NCBI GenBank assembly: GCA_022823865.1
Contig: JAJEHF010000207.1
Coordinates: forward strand, 1-64,000
Reading direction: 5' to 3'
Origin: Bryobacterales bacterium
GTDB lineage: Bacteria > Acidobacteriota > Terriglobia > Bryobacterales > UBA6623
DNA length: 64,000 bases
Within the stretch, counting starts at the first letter, position 1. Every line of letters starts with the position of its first letter. The position numbers were made by a program, and so were the translations under genes. Below are positions 26,129 through 34,063 of the stretch, in pieces. The notes under the pieces are model-generated. The model made no database searches and was not told the origin of the DNA. It worked only from the letters and a program-made list of their open reading frames with translations.

Positions 26129-27721
26129 ATGAAGATTTTCCCTACTCGCACGCTCGTCACTGTCGCGCTCGCCGCCTTTGCGGTCTCCTGCGGGTCGGAT
26201 GTGACCCCCTCGACCAAGGAGATCGCACTCGCTGAGCTGCGTGACAAGATCGCCGGTGGCTGGGCCGGCCAGATGATCGGGGTCACCTTCGGTGCTCCTA
26301 CCGAATTCCGCCACCTCGAAAAGATCATCGCCGAAGAAGACCTGCCGCAGTGGGACCCGGCCATGGTGGAGAACTCGCTTCGCCAAGATGACCTCTACGT
26401 CGACATGACCTTTGCGCAGGTGCTGGACGATAAGGGGCTGGACGCGACCACAGAAGACTTCGGCGCCATGTTCGGGGATGCCAAGTACCGTCTCTGGCAC
26501 GCCAACCTGGCTGCCCGCAGGGCGCTCAAGCGCGGCGTGCCGGCCACGCTCAGCGGTACGCCGAAATACAACGCGCACGCGAATGACATCGACTTCCAGA
26601 TCGAGGCTGACTTTGTGGGATTGATGTGCCCCGGCCTACCCCAAGCGTCCAATGACCTTTGCTATCGGGCCGGTCGCGTCATGAATCACGGCGACGGGAT
26701 CTACGGCGGCATGTTCGTCAGCTGCATGTACGCGGCGGCCTTCTTCGAAAGCGACCCAGAACGACTGGTCGAGGCCGGGCTGGCCTGCCTTCCGCCCGAA
26801 AGCCCGTACGCAATGACGATCGCGGATGTGCTCGCCTGGTCGAACGAGCATCCCGACGACTGGATCGAGGTTTGGGGTCTGATCGAGGACAAGTGGAACG
26901 ACCGCGAGCCCTGTCCGATCGGCGCCACCCAGCCTTTCAATATCGACGCCAAGATCAACGGGGCCTACGTGGCGCTGGGCATGCTGTATGGCGAGGGCGA
27001 TTTCGGCAAGACAATGACCATCTCCACCCGTTGCGGGCAGGATTCAGACTGCAACCCAGCCAGCGCCCTCGGCATTCTCGGCGTGGTCATGGGCTACGAG
27101 GGTATCCCCGACGAGTTCAAGAGCGGCATCGAGAATATGGCAGATGAGAAGTTCAGCTATACCAACTACTCGTTCCGCACGATCGTGGACAGCACCTACG
27201 ACCGCGCCATCTCCATGGCAGAGCGCCACGGAGGGCGTGTCGACGGCGACCGGCTTGTGATCGCTGTCCAAGACGCCATCCCAGCCGCGCTTGACATCTG
27301 GGACGACTATGGGTCGCCGGTCGAACGCATCGCGGTTACCGACCCCCGTTGGTCTTGGAAGGGAGAGTGGACCGAGTCTACGACGAGAAGGCGCTCGGCG
27401 TATACCGTCAAGACCAGTTCGCAAGAAGGGTCCGAAGCGCTGATCGAGTTTGAGGGCACAGGCGCGATTATTACGGCATCCTTCGTGCCCACTGGCGGCC
27501 AAGCCGATGTCTACCTCGATGGCGAGTTCTCTCGCACCGTCGACACTTATCCGGATGAGGACTCGTTCAAGCGCTCTGACGCGCTGTGGCACGACTACTA
27601 CCTTGAGGACGGCAAGCACACGTTGCGAGTCGTTGTGCGCGGCGAGCCCTACCACGGCTCAGCGGGCTCCGAGATCCAACTGCTTGATTTAGTGGTGTTC
27701 CGCGGAGCTCGGCACCTCTAG
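26129..27721 (+). CDS. Lipoprotein ADP-ribosylglycohydrolase-family protein with C-terminal beta domain
   Basis: The 530-residue protein has a lipoprotein signal (MKIFPTRTLVTVALAAFAVSC). The helical ADP-ribosylglycohydrolase domain covers about residues 35-350. Magnesium-site motifs are visible as SLRQDDLYVDMTF near residue 90 and RCGQDSDCNPASALGILG near residue 300. The remaining ~150 residues look like a beta-sandwich (GTGAIITASFVPTGGQADVY, YLEDGKHTLRVVV), as in carbohydrate-binding modules. Classical members are cytoplasmic and remove ADP-ribose. Membrane-anchored versions in this phylum more likely act on other glycosidic or N-glycosyl substrates outside the cytoplasm. That is inference. 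Confidence 0.87.
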   Translation: MKIFPTRTLVTVALAAFAVSCGSDVTPSTKEIALAELRDKIAGGWAGQMIGVTFGAPTEFRHLEKIIAEEDLPQWDPAMVENSLRQDDLYVDMTFAQVLDDKGLDATTEDFGAMFGDAKYRLWHANLAARRALKRGVPATLSGTPKYNAHANDIDFQIEADFVGLMCPGLPQASNDLCYRAGRVMNHGDGIYGGMFVSCMYAAAFFESDPERLVEAGLACLPPESPYAMTIADVLAWSNEHPDDWIEVWGLIEDKWNDREPCPIGATQPFNIDAKINGAYVALGMLYGEGDFGKTMTISTRCGQDSDCNPASALGILGVVMGYEGIPDEFKSGIENMADEKFSYTNYSFRTIVDSTYDRAISMAERHGGRVDGDRLVIAVQDAIPAALDIWDDYGSPVERIAVTDPRWSWKGEWTESTTRRRSAYTVKTSSQEGSEALIEFEGTGAIITASFVPTGGQADVYLDGEFSRTVDTYPDEDSFKRSDALWHDYYLEDGKHTLRVVVRGEPYHGSAGSEIQLLDLVVFRGARHL

Positions 27722-27777
27722 TCTGGAGCGGCGACATTCAGGCCTCAACGTACTGCATCGATGAGTGCCTCGCGGGA

Positions 27778-27810
27778 AGTCTCATCTGCCATTGCGCAGC
27801 TCATGAGACT
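27778..27810 (+). promoter_or_regulatory. Inverted repeat upstream of hicAB, possible operator
   Basis: AGTCTCAT (27778-27785) and ATGAGACT (27803-27810) form a perfect 8-bp inverted repeat with a 17-bp spacer, 22 bp before the hicA ATG. The position fits a HicB-type autoregulatory site, but the spacing is unproven. Confidence 0.45.
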
Positions 27811-27832
27811 ATTGGGCTGAGGAAGATTGTCC

Positions 27833-28087
27833 ATGCGCCGACATGAGCGCCTACTCCAGACCCTTCTCCGTGGCCAGTCGGACGCGAACATTCGCTGGGC
27901 GGATCTGCGTGCGCTGCTGTTGTATCTCGGTTTCTCAGAGCGAGTTCGGGGCAGCCATCATCTCTTCGACAAAGAGGGTGTTGTGGAAATCGTCAACCTG
28001 CAATGCCGTGGCGGACATGTTAAGCCCTATCAGGTGAGGCAGATTCGGAAGCTAATCCTGCAATACAATCTAGGAGGAGACGACTGA
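27833..28087 (+). CDS. hicA: HicA-family mRNA interferase toxin
   Basis: The 84-residue protein has the HicA double-stranded-RNA-binding-like fold. It includes IRWADLRALLLYLGFSERV, the catalytic His in RGSHHLF, and a C-terminal helix GGHVKPYQVRQIRKLI. HicA toxins cleave mRNA and stop translation. The ATG at 27833 is preferred over the in-frame TTG at 27827. This is the only HicA in the window that is intact. The stop codon overlaps the hicB start by one base (TGATG). Confidence 0.88.
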   Translation: MRRHERLLQTLLRGQSDANIRWADLRALLLYLGFSERVRGSHHLFDKEGVVEIVNLQCRGGHVKPYQVRQIRKLILQYNLGGDD

Positions 28088-28299
28088 TGCACAAGTACGA
28101 GATCATTCTCTACTGGAGCAACGAAGATCAGGCGTTCATAGCCGAAGTACCTGAATTGCCTGGGTGTATGGCGCACGGTGACGATCAAGAAACCGCGTTG
28201 CGCAATATCAACGACGCGATGCAGTTCTGGATTGATAGGGCGCTGGAGTTAGGACGGTCCGTCCCGGAGCCCAAGGGTGAGCGCCTGATATTTGCTTGA
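28087..28299 (+). CDS. hicB: HicB-family antitoxin
   Basis: This 70-residue protein reads YEIILYWSNEDQAFIAEVPE and then LPGCMAHGDDQETALRNIN, the standard HicB core in which the E-V-P-E-L-P-G-C segment is diagnostic. It has no separate DNA-binding domain. It is translationally coupled to hicA just upstream and should neutralise it directly. Confidence 0.9.
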   Translation: MHKYEIILYWSNEDQAFIAEVPELPGCMAHGDDQETALRNINDAMQFWIDRALELGRSVPEPKGERLIFA

Positions 28300-28336
28300 C
28301 CCATCCCAGGGTACCAGTGTCAAGCCCTTCCTAGGC

Positions 28337-28440
28337 ATGATGAAGCTCCGCTTCGAACCCGACCTCGACGTTCAGTTGCAAGCGGTAGACGCCGTCCGCG
28401 GCCTGGTCCCTGGTCGGGAGCTTTGCAGAACGGAAAACCC
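28337..28440 (+). pseudogene. Remnant of a type III restriction (Res) or helicase gene N-terminus
   Basis: Just after hicB the frame from 28337 reads MMKLRFEPDLDVQLQAVDAV followed by RGLVPGRELCRTENP. This matches from memory the first ~35 residues of Res/DEAD-type subunits (K-L-x-F-x-x-x-L-D-x-Q-L-x-A-I-x-A-V). The similarity then stops and the frame ends at 28489; the rest of the ~800-1,000-residue gene is gone. The fragment suggests that a restriction system once sat beside this toxin-antitoxin pair. Confidence 0.5.
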
Positions 28441-28505
28441 CTCGCACATGTGGCGCAAATCACAGTGGGGTGGTGGTCGCCGAACCTGAAGTCATCTGGG
28501 CCACT

Positions 28506-29489
28506 TCAGCCCGATTGATCGTCGAGGAACCAACGGGCTAGCCGTTCAAATACTGCGAGGAGGCCTTCGGGCGCGACTTGTGAGGGGAGGTCCATAGAAT
28601 GCCCGGCCCCTTCGAGCCTCTCGAACACGGCACTCCGCCCCTTGGCTGCCAGTTCAGCCCTCATCATGTCGAAGCCAGCGATGAAGTTCTGCTCATCCGC
28701 GGAACCGTGAGCTAGGTAGAGCTTGGCAGTTGACTTCAGGCACTCTTCGATCAATGAGGTCCGGTAGAAACCGGACCACTGACGGAACGAGTGGTCTAGG
28801 CAGAACCTGGTCGTATTTTGGGGATCGGTTTGAACTTCCCGCCAGCAGTCGTACACGATCGCCTGCGGATCAAGGCCCCGACGTCGCACATACTCGGCGA
28901 GTACGTACATGTGGTTCGGCCCGCCGCCAGCTAGAGATGCCGCGTGCGTAACGCTGGGGAGCACGTTCGAAACTCGAACAGCGACCATGCCACCCTCCGA
29001 AATCCCTAGGGCCAAGGTTGAAGAGTCGTCAACTCCTGGGAGCGCATGTGCTGATCGGATTGCCGCCGCGATCGCTTCAGACCACCTGTCGAGGGTGTGC
29101 TCGTAAAAGAACTCCGGCCTGCAGGACTCCCGCATCGGCCGGTTGCCCGGATCGTCGAACGGTTCGACACCAGGCTTTTCCACCACGGCGACCCTAGCTC
29201 GTCCACGAAGGACGTCGTAGACGAGACGATGGACCCCTGCGAGGACTTGGCCGTTCCGTCTGGTGAAGTGCGAAGAACAGCCCGTGCCCTGGACGTAGAC
29301 GACCAAGGGCAGCTTATCGCCGGGAAGCTCGTGCTCAGACACATAGAACGTGACTTTGCGGCCAAGCACGTCGATTGTCGAGTACTCCCGAAAGGGGTGC
29401 CCGTTGATCGATCTACCCGACTCGGTTGGTACTGCCGCCGACAGCCACGCCGGTAGGACGAGTGCTATCGCAACGAGGAGACGACACAT
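28506..29489 (-). CDS. Exported alpha/beta hydrolase
   Basis: The ATG at 29489 gives 327 residues with a signal peptide (MCRLLVAIALVLPAWLSAA). The alpha/beta-hydrolase features are an oxyanion-side VVYVQGTGCSSHF, the nucleophile elbow GISEGG (about residue 168), a likely acid in HGSADEQNF, and the catalytic His in GAGHSMD near the C-terminus. It is probably a periplasmic esterase or peptidase; the substrate is unknown. It stands alone, convergent with the hicAB/Res remnant. An in-frame TTG nine bases upstream is the less likely start. Confidence 0.85.
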   Translation of the reverse strand: MCRLLVAIALVLPAWLSAAVPTESGRSINGHPFREYSTIDVLGRKVTFYVSEHELPGDKLPLVVYVQGTGCSSHFTRRNGQVLAGVHRLVYDVLRGRARVAVVEKPGVEPFDDPGNRPMRESCRPEFFYEHTLDRWSEAIAAAIRSAHALPGVDDSSTLALGISEGGMVAVRVSNVLPSVTHAASLAGGGPNHMYVLAEYVRRRGLDPQAIVYDCWREVQTDPQNTTRFCLDHSFRQWSGFYRTSLIEECLKSTAKLYLAHGSADEQNFIAGFDMMRAELAAKGRSAVFERLEGAGHSMDLPSQVAPEGLLAVFERLARWFLDDQSG

Positions 29490-29679
29490 GCCGTTCAAGG
29501 CTCTCTGCGTCCCAGACCAGACCCGCGGTAAACGCCTGCGAGATTGCCATGATACCGAAGGTCAATCTCTTCGGTTCGGTCCGGATCGGGCAGTGGCGAG
29601 ACTGAGATTGGAATAGGATGAATCGCACATGCCGGACTGGGCGATGCCGATGTGCTGCGGCGCACTGACTGCGGCCGCT

Positions 29680-29820
29680 TCCCCGGTAGAGCCGGTGGTG
29701 ACTTGGAGCACATACCTCGGAGGTTCGGACTGCGATGATCCAGCCCTTTGGCAGCGAGGCTTGTTTCTCGCCTGCCACTCGCCGGAAAGCAGACTTCCTA
29801 CTCAAGTCGGGGTCGAGCGC
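29680..29820 (+). pseudogene. Remnant of an SBBP-repeat beta-propeller protein
   Basis: The plus strand reads VEPVVTWSTYLGGSDCDDPA and, after a short gap, GLFLACHSPESRLPTQV. These match the SBBP repeat signature W/Y-S-T-Y-L-G-G-S-G-x-D and its companion segment G-x-Y-L-A-G-H-T-x-S-x-x-F-P-T. The expected I-A-V-D strand between them is missing and no second repeat follows, so this is a decayed fragment. SBBP proteins are large exported proteins common in Acidobacteriota. The rest of 29490-29846 shows nothing recognisable. Confidence 0.5.
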
Positions 29821-29846
29821 CCGGAGCGATCGAATCAACGCGGCTG

Positions 29847-31013
29847 TCAGCCGCGGCTCTCCGTTAGGCGGCCACTCCACAGACGCTCGACAAAATCGGG
29901 GGCAGGCAAGACGTCGATGCCGTCATCCGTGCGCCACGGCTTGGGCTCCAAGCATACTACCACCCGCCGTATCCTGTGAGGCATTTCCTGCGCCAACGCC
30001 TTCAGCCCTCTCAAGTGTCCGCTGTGGATGCGAGAACTAGCCTTCGCCTCGACGGCGAGATCCATGTCGTCGACCACGAAGTCGACCTCTAAGCCGCTTG
30101 GAAGGCGCCAGTACGCCAACGCGGAACTTGGCTTGGAGTACGCGAGGTAGCTCCGGAGCTCGTGATGCACCCAGTTCTCGAACGCCTTGCCGAACAATTC
30201 GGACCCCGGACGCAACTGTCCGCGACGGGCGAGAGAGTTGACCACTCCCACATCGGCGAAGTAGAACTTCGGCGACATCGCGAGCCGCCGCTTGACACGC
30301 TTGCGGTAGGCAGGCAGCCGGGATCCGATCAAGGTGTCTTCGAGGATCTGGAAGTATCCCTTGACGGTCTTGTTCGAGACTCCGCAATCTCGCGCAATGT
30401 TCGTGTAGCTGACGATGCCGCCATCGCTCAGGGAAGCTGCGTCGAGGAAGTCCGAGAACGACGGCAAGCTGCGAACCAAGCCCTCGGCGGCAATTTCCTC
30501 TCTCAGGTAATCCGCTACATAGGCGTTTAGGCGTTCTGCCGGTCGGCCTGACTCGTAGATCCGAGGCAGGTAGCCGTGGTTGAGGATCCGCTCCAAGTCG
30601 AATGCGGATCCGAGCTCATGCGCTGTCAGGCCGTGCAGCTCGAACCGCAAGGCGCGGCCCCCAAGAAGGTTGGCCGCCCCTCTCCGGACCTTTCTGGCAC
30701 TTGATCCGCAAAGGGCAAAGCATAGTTTTCGATCTTCGATCAGCCCGTGAACTTCGTCCAAAAGGGCAGGCACCTTTTGGATTTCGTCGATAACAATTTG
30801 TCGAGCAGGGTCTGGAGGATCCGCCTCGATCTCTAGTCGGAGAAGCTCGGGGCGCGTAGCGTACCGTCTGAATTCCTCGCTCCGTAGAAGATTGATCCAG
30901 AGACCTTCGGGGTAGCGCTGCTTCAGAAGCGTGGTCTTGCCGGTCTGGCGGGGGCCCCAAAGGAAGAAGGTCTCGGTCCCAGCAGCGGGCAGATTCAGGG
31001 AACGGCTGAACAT
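29847..31013 (-). CDS. AAA-family ATPase with C-terminal DUF4143 domain
   Basis: The ATG at 31013 gives 388 residues. An N-terminal AAA domain has the Walker A WGPRQTGKTTLLKQRYP and the Walker B IVIDEIQKVP, followed by the sensor-like LCGSSARKVRRG. A winged helix (IARDCGVSNKTVKGYFQILED) and the DUF4143 nuclease-like module follow (GKAFENWVHHELRSYL, YWRLPSGLEVDFVVDD, AVEAKAS). The last part has the D...ExK pattern of a PD-(D/E)xK-like domain. Proteins of this type are frequent near mobile and defence genes, but their function is not established. It appears complete. Confidence 0.88.
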   Translation of the reverse strand: MFSRSLNLPAAGTETFFLWGPRQTGKTTLLKQRYPEGLWINLLRSEEFRRYATRPELLRLEIEADPPDPARQIVIDEIQKVPALLDEVHGLIEDRKLCFALCGSSARKVRRGAANLLGGRALRFELHGLTAHELGSAFDLERILNHGYLPRIYESGRPAERLNAYVADYLREEIAAEGLVRSLPSFSDFLDAASLSDGGIVSYTNIARDCGVSNKTVKGYFQILEDTLIGSRLPAYRKRVKRRLAMSPKFYFADVGVVNSLARRGQLRPGSELFGKAFENWVHHELRSYLAYSKPSSALAYWRLPSGLEVDFVVDDMDLAVEAKASSRIHSGHLRGLKALAQEMPHRIRRVVVCLEPKPWRTDDGIDVLPAPDFVERLWSGRLTESRG

Positions 31014-31158
31014 CAAGTCCAAAATATCATGAAATAATGCACTGAAACCCCCAAATTATTCGATTTCGGAACTGCCGATGGCAGCGCGAATCGTCGAAAT
31101 CTCACCGACAGCCACATTGGTGAGCTCTCGCACGGCCGCATCGGCTACAATCGCCGCG

Positions 31159-33414
31159 ATGCCGCCGATCGATCGCAGAAGGTTTCTCCAGCAAACCGCG
31201 GCCGGGGTCGCGGCCGCCAACGCCAGCTGGGCGAGTTCGGCAGCGAGTGGGATTCCACCCCATGCGGAAATCTCCGTGCCCGGGGTGCATGCCTACGCAC
31301 AGCGCAGTCTGGACGCGGGAGCGAGTGTCGACTTGCGGGTCAGCAGCGACACGCCCTATGAATTGACGGTCGGCCGGGCCGGCGCCGAAGAGACCATCGC
31401 CAGGCTGCTGGAGCCGCGTCCGTCAATGCAACCTATTCACGTGGGTTCGTATGCCCACGTGGAGGGCGGCTTGGCCGGAAGGACATTCGATGCGCTGACG
31501 ATCGAGGTCTGGGTCCGCAGCTGGTCGGCCGAACGCAGGCAGGGTATCGTCACTGCCTGCGATGGCGACCGGGGCATTGGATTGTTCGTGTCCGCAGGGG
31601 GGTGGGTCGAGTTTCTGCTCGGGGATCGGAACGTCGCGCACGTGCCTCTTCATCGACGCCGCTGGCGCCACGTGGTGTTGGCTTGGGATGGAGCGTTGAC
31701 GAGCCTGTACGTCGATGGCCTGTTCCAAGGCAGCTGGAAGCAGCATGAGGCCATTGCGGCCGTCGAAGCGCCGTTGCGTCTTGGAGCGTCCGGAGATAGC
31801 GGCCGGGCGGCCGAGTTCCTTGACGGCGACATCGCGATGCCCGCGATTTACGGCAGAGCGCTGTCGTCCCGGGAAGCAATGGAGCGTTTCAGGTCCGGCG
31901 GGCTCGAGCCCCCTGCCAGGGATGTGCTGGCCTGCTGGCCTCTTGATGAAGAGCGCGGCGATAGGATTCGCGATATCGGCGGGGACGGTCTCCACGGAGT
32001 GCTCATCAATCGCGCCACTTGGATGATCGGAGGGCCGTCGTTCGATGCTGGCTCGGTGCCGCGCTACGGCGACTACCGCCCAGCGAGCGATCCGAACCGC
32101 GGGCACGGGCTCCGATTCGCCTCGGACGATCTGTATGACTGCCGCTGGGAGCCGAGCCACAGCGTCAACATCCCCGCAAGCGCCAAGCCGGGGGTCTATG
32201 TCGGCCGTTTCGCCTTCCACCGCGAGGGCAAGCCGCTCCGCTACGACGTCGCGTTCTTGGTGCGGCGTTCCCCGGCTCGTCCCAAGGCGCCGATCCTTGT
32301 GATTTGCTCGACCAATACTTGGCAGGCCTACAGCGCGACGCCGTTTGCGGTGAACTCCTTGGAGCCGTTTTGGGAGACCACCGGCCAGGACAACGCCCAC
32401 CCGGGTGCGCCGGCCTATTGTTGCTACCGCAATCACGCGCAGGGGCAGCCGACGTACGCCGTCGGGATGAAACTGCCGTGGCCGGTAGCGGGGCCAGAGG
32501 TGATCTTCAGCCAGCAGGATCTCAACTACAGCCACCTCATGCGCGGCGAGCTCTTCGCCCATCGCTGGCTGGAGCAGAACGGCTATGAGTTTGACGTGGC
32601 CAGCGATCACGATCTGCATCTCGACCCCGATCAACTCAGGGGCTACAAGGTCGTCGTGATCAACGGTCACAGCGAGTACTGGTCCGAGGAATCCTACCGG
32701 GCTGTGGACGAGTTCCTGCGTTCGGGCGGCGCAGCGATTGTCATGAGCGGCAACACCATGTTCTGGAGGGTGTCCTACGATGCGGACGGCTCTGCGATGG
32801 AGTGCCGCAAGCACGGCATCGACATCGGGGGCAGGGAGGGTGCCGACATCGGAGAGATCTTCCACAGCCACGACGGCCGCCGCGGCAGCTTGATGCGATT
32901 CTGCGGCTTGCCCGCTTGGAAGGTGCTGGGCTTGGAGTGTATTGGCTGGTGGCCGATTACCGAGGCTCACTTCGCGGCCTACCAGGTGGTCCGTCCCGAC
33001 CACTTCCTCTTCCACGAACCGGAAGCGGTCGGGCTGCAGGCGGGAGAGATGTTCGGGCAGGCCCCGGACGGGCAGCCGCCCCGCGTAGGCGGTCACGAGT
33101 CCGACGTGCGACCAAGCCTAATCCAGGCGATCACTCGACATAACCCAGCCGGCGCGTCGGTCCCCGACGATCCGGAGGGCATCGTGCCCTTGGCGCAGAT
33201 CGTGGATCGCGAACGCCGGGGAATCGACTACTTCGGGCGCTGGGAACCGCTCGAGCACGGTGTATACGCCGAAATAACATATTGGGAGCGGCCACAGGGC
33301 GGAAAGGTGTTTCACACCGGCTGCATCGCCGGGGGCTGGGCGCTGTCAGCCGATTCCAAGATGCAGGCGCTGATGAGAAACGCACTGCACCACTTCGGAG
33401 TGAAGCGCGCCTAG
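31159..33414 (+). CDS. N,N-dimethylformamidase large-subunit-like protein with LamG domain
   Basis: The ATG at 31159 gives 751 residues with a Tat signal (DRRRFLQQTAAGVAAANA). A concanavalin/LamG-type domain lies at about residues 85-240 (LTIEVWVRSWSAERRQGIV, WRHVVLAWDGALTSLYVDG). The C-terminal ~430 residues match the N,N-dimethylformamidase beta-subunit-like fold (LVICSTNTWQAYSATPF, VVINGHSEYWSEESYRAVDE, GGAAIVMSGNTMFWRVSYD). The founding enzyme hydrolyses dimethylformamide with mononuclear iron. Here the Tat export and sugar-binding-type module point to an extracytoplasmic amide hydrolase on a glycan or other polymer; that is inference. An upstream in-frame extension to 31078 is not conserved-looking. 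Confidence 0.82.
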   Translation: MPPIDRRRFLQQTAAGVAAANASWASSAASGIPPHAEISVPGVHAYAQRSLDAGASVDLRVSSDTPYELTVGRAGAEETIARLLEPRPSMQPIHVGSYAHVEGGLAGRTFDALTIEVWVRSWSAERRQGIVTACDGDRGIGLFVSAGGWVEFLLGDRNVAHVPLHRRRWRHVVLAWDGALTSLYVDGLFQGSWKQHEAIAAVEAPLRLGASGDSGRAAEFLDGDIAMPAIYGRALSSREAMERFRSGGLEPPARDVLACWPLDEERGDRIRDIGGDGLHGVLINRATWMIGGPSFDAGSVPRYGDYRPASDPNRGHGLRFASDDLYDCRWEPSHSVNIPASAKPGVYVGRFAFHREGKPLRYDVAFLVRRSPARPKAPILVICSTNTWQAYSATPFAVNSLEPFWETTGQDNAHPGAPAYCCYRNHAQGQPTYAVGMKLPWPVAGPEVIFSQQDLNYSHLMRGELFAHRWLEQNGYEFDVASDHDLHLDPDQLRGYKVVVINGHSEYWSEESYRAVDEFLRSGGAAIVMSGNTMFWRVSYDADGSAMECRKHGIDIGGREGADIGEIFHSHDGRRGSLMRFCGLPAWKVLGLECIGWWPITEAHFAAYQVVRPDHFLFHEPEAVGLQAGEMFGQAPDGQPPRVGGHESDVRPSLIQAITRHNPAGASVPDDPEGIVPLAQIVDRERRGIDYFGRWEPLEHGVYAEITYWERPQGGKVFHTGCIAGGWALSADSKMQALMRNALHHFGVKRA

Positions 33415-33516
33415 CAAGATGCCTGGCCTGAGACCGTGCTCCAGTGCTCGCGCCTCAACCTCGACGCGTTGGAGGCACGAATCGACGCGCTGCCCTACCT
33501 CTAGCCATGAGCTGAC

Positions 33517-33831
33517 CTATCCAGCCGCAGACCGCCGCTTGCGAGCTCGCGCCAGATCGTAGCGGGCTTGACGCCATAGCCACGATTCCGCGCTGCCCCA
33601 TCCCGCGGACTCCAGTCGGACGGCCATGTTCGGCGAGATCGCGCAATGGCCGTGGATCACGCGGGACAGTGTCTTGCGATCCACGCCGAGCCGCTCAGCA
33701 GCCGCGCTCACGCTCGCCGCTCCGCCATGCGGCGCCGCTTCCGGTCCGATGCAGGCGTCCGCGATGGCCGCACCCGGATGCTGCGGATTCAGCCGCTGCC
33801 ACGCATCCTCTCGCACTTCGATCTCGCCCAT
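33517..33831 (-). CDS. higA: HigA-like XRE-family antitoxin, orphan
   Basis: This 104-residue protein has the helix-turn-helix and downstream segment of HigA antidotes: AAERLGVDRKTLSRVIHGHC, then AISPNMAVRLESAGWGSAES, then WLWRQARYDLARA. The N-terminal half (to ~45) departs from the usual H-P-G-E-x-L lead and carries an extra Gly/Ala-rich stretch after QHPGAAIADACI. A HigB toxin should lie immediately upstream on the minus strand (33832 onward), but none is present. It is an orphan antitoxin or a regulator derived from one. Confidence 0.8.
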   Translation of the reverse strand: MGEIEVREDAWQRLNPQHPGAAIADACIGPEAAPHGGAASVSAAAERLGVDRKTLSRVIHGHCAISPNMAVRLESAGWGSAESWLWRQARYDLARARKRRSAAG

Positions 33832-33941
33832 GAGGCCCTCCTGTCGGTGGCGGTAGTCTGACTTCAGCTCACGGCGGGCTCTCGCAGGTGGCGAGCCACA
33901 TCCCGCCAGAGACTCATGTTGGCAGGTTCGGGCTACTGTTT

Positions 33942-33973
33942 GCGAGCCCGGGGAAAGGCTGGCCCGGGCTCGC
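33942..33973. repeat. GC-rich perfect inverted repeat
   Basis: GCGAGCCCGGG (33942-33952) pairs perfectly with CCCGGGCTCGC (33963-33973) across a 10-nt loop. Neither side has a T tract, so it is not a standard terminator. It lies ~90 bp upstream of the DUF1549/DUF1553 gene and could insulate it from upstream transcription. Confidence 0.6.
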
Positions 33974-34063
33974 GTGCACGCTCGCCCCGGAAAGGCGGGC
34001 CGGTGATACAGTGGATTGCGACGGATGCGGGAGCGGCGAACACATGGTCAGCTAGGCCACCGC

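Noticed and set aside
31423-33096. 557-codon minus-strand frame
   Set aside because: Antisense shadow of the dimethylformamidase-like gene; no motifs or start signals.
33942-33973. Strong GC hairpin considered as a terminator
   Set aside because: No T tract on either side and no gene ends immediately before it, so it was listed only as an inverted repeat.
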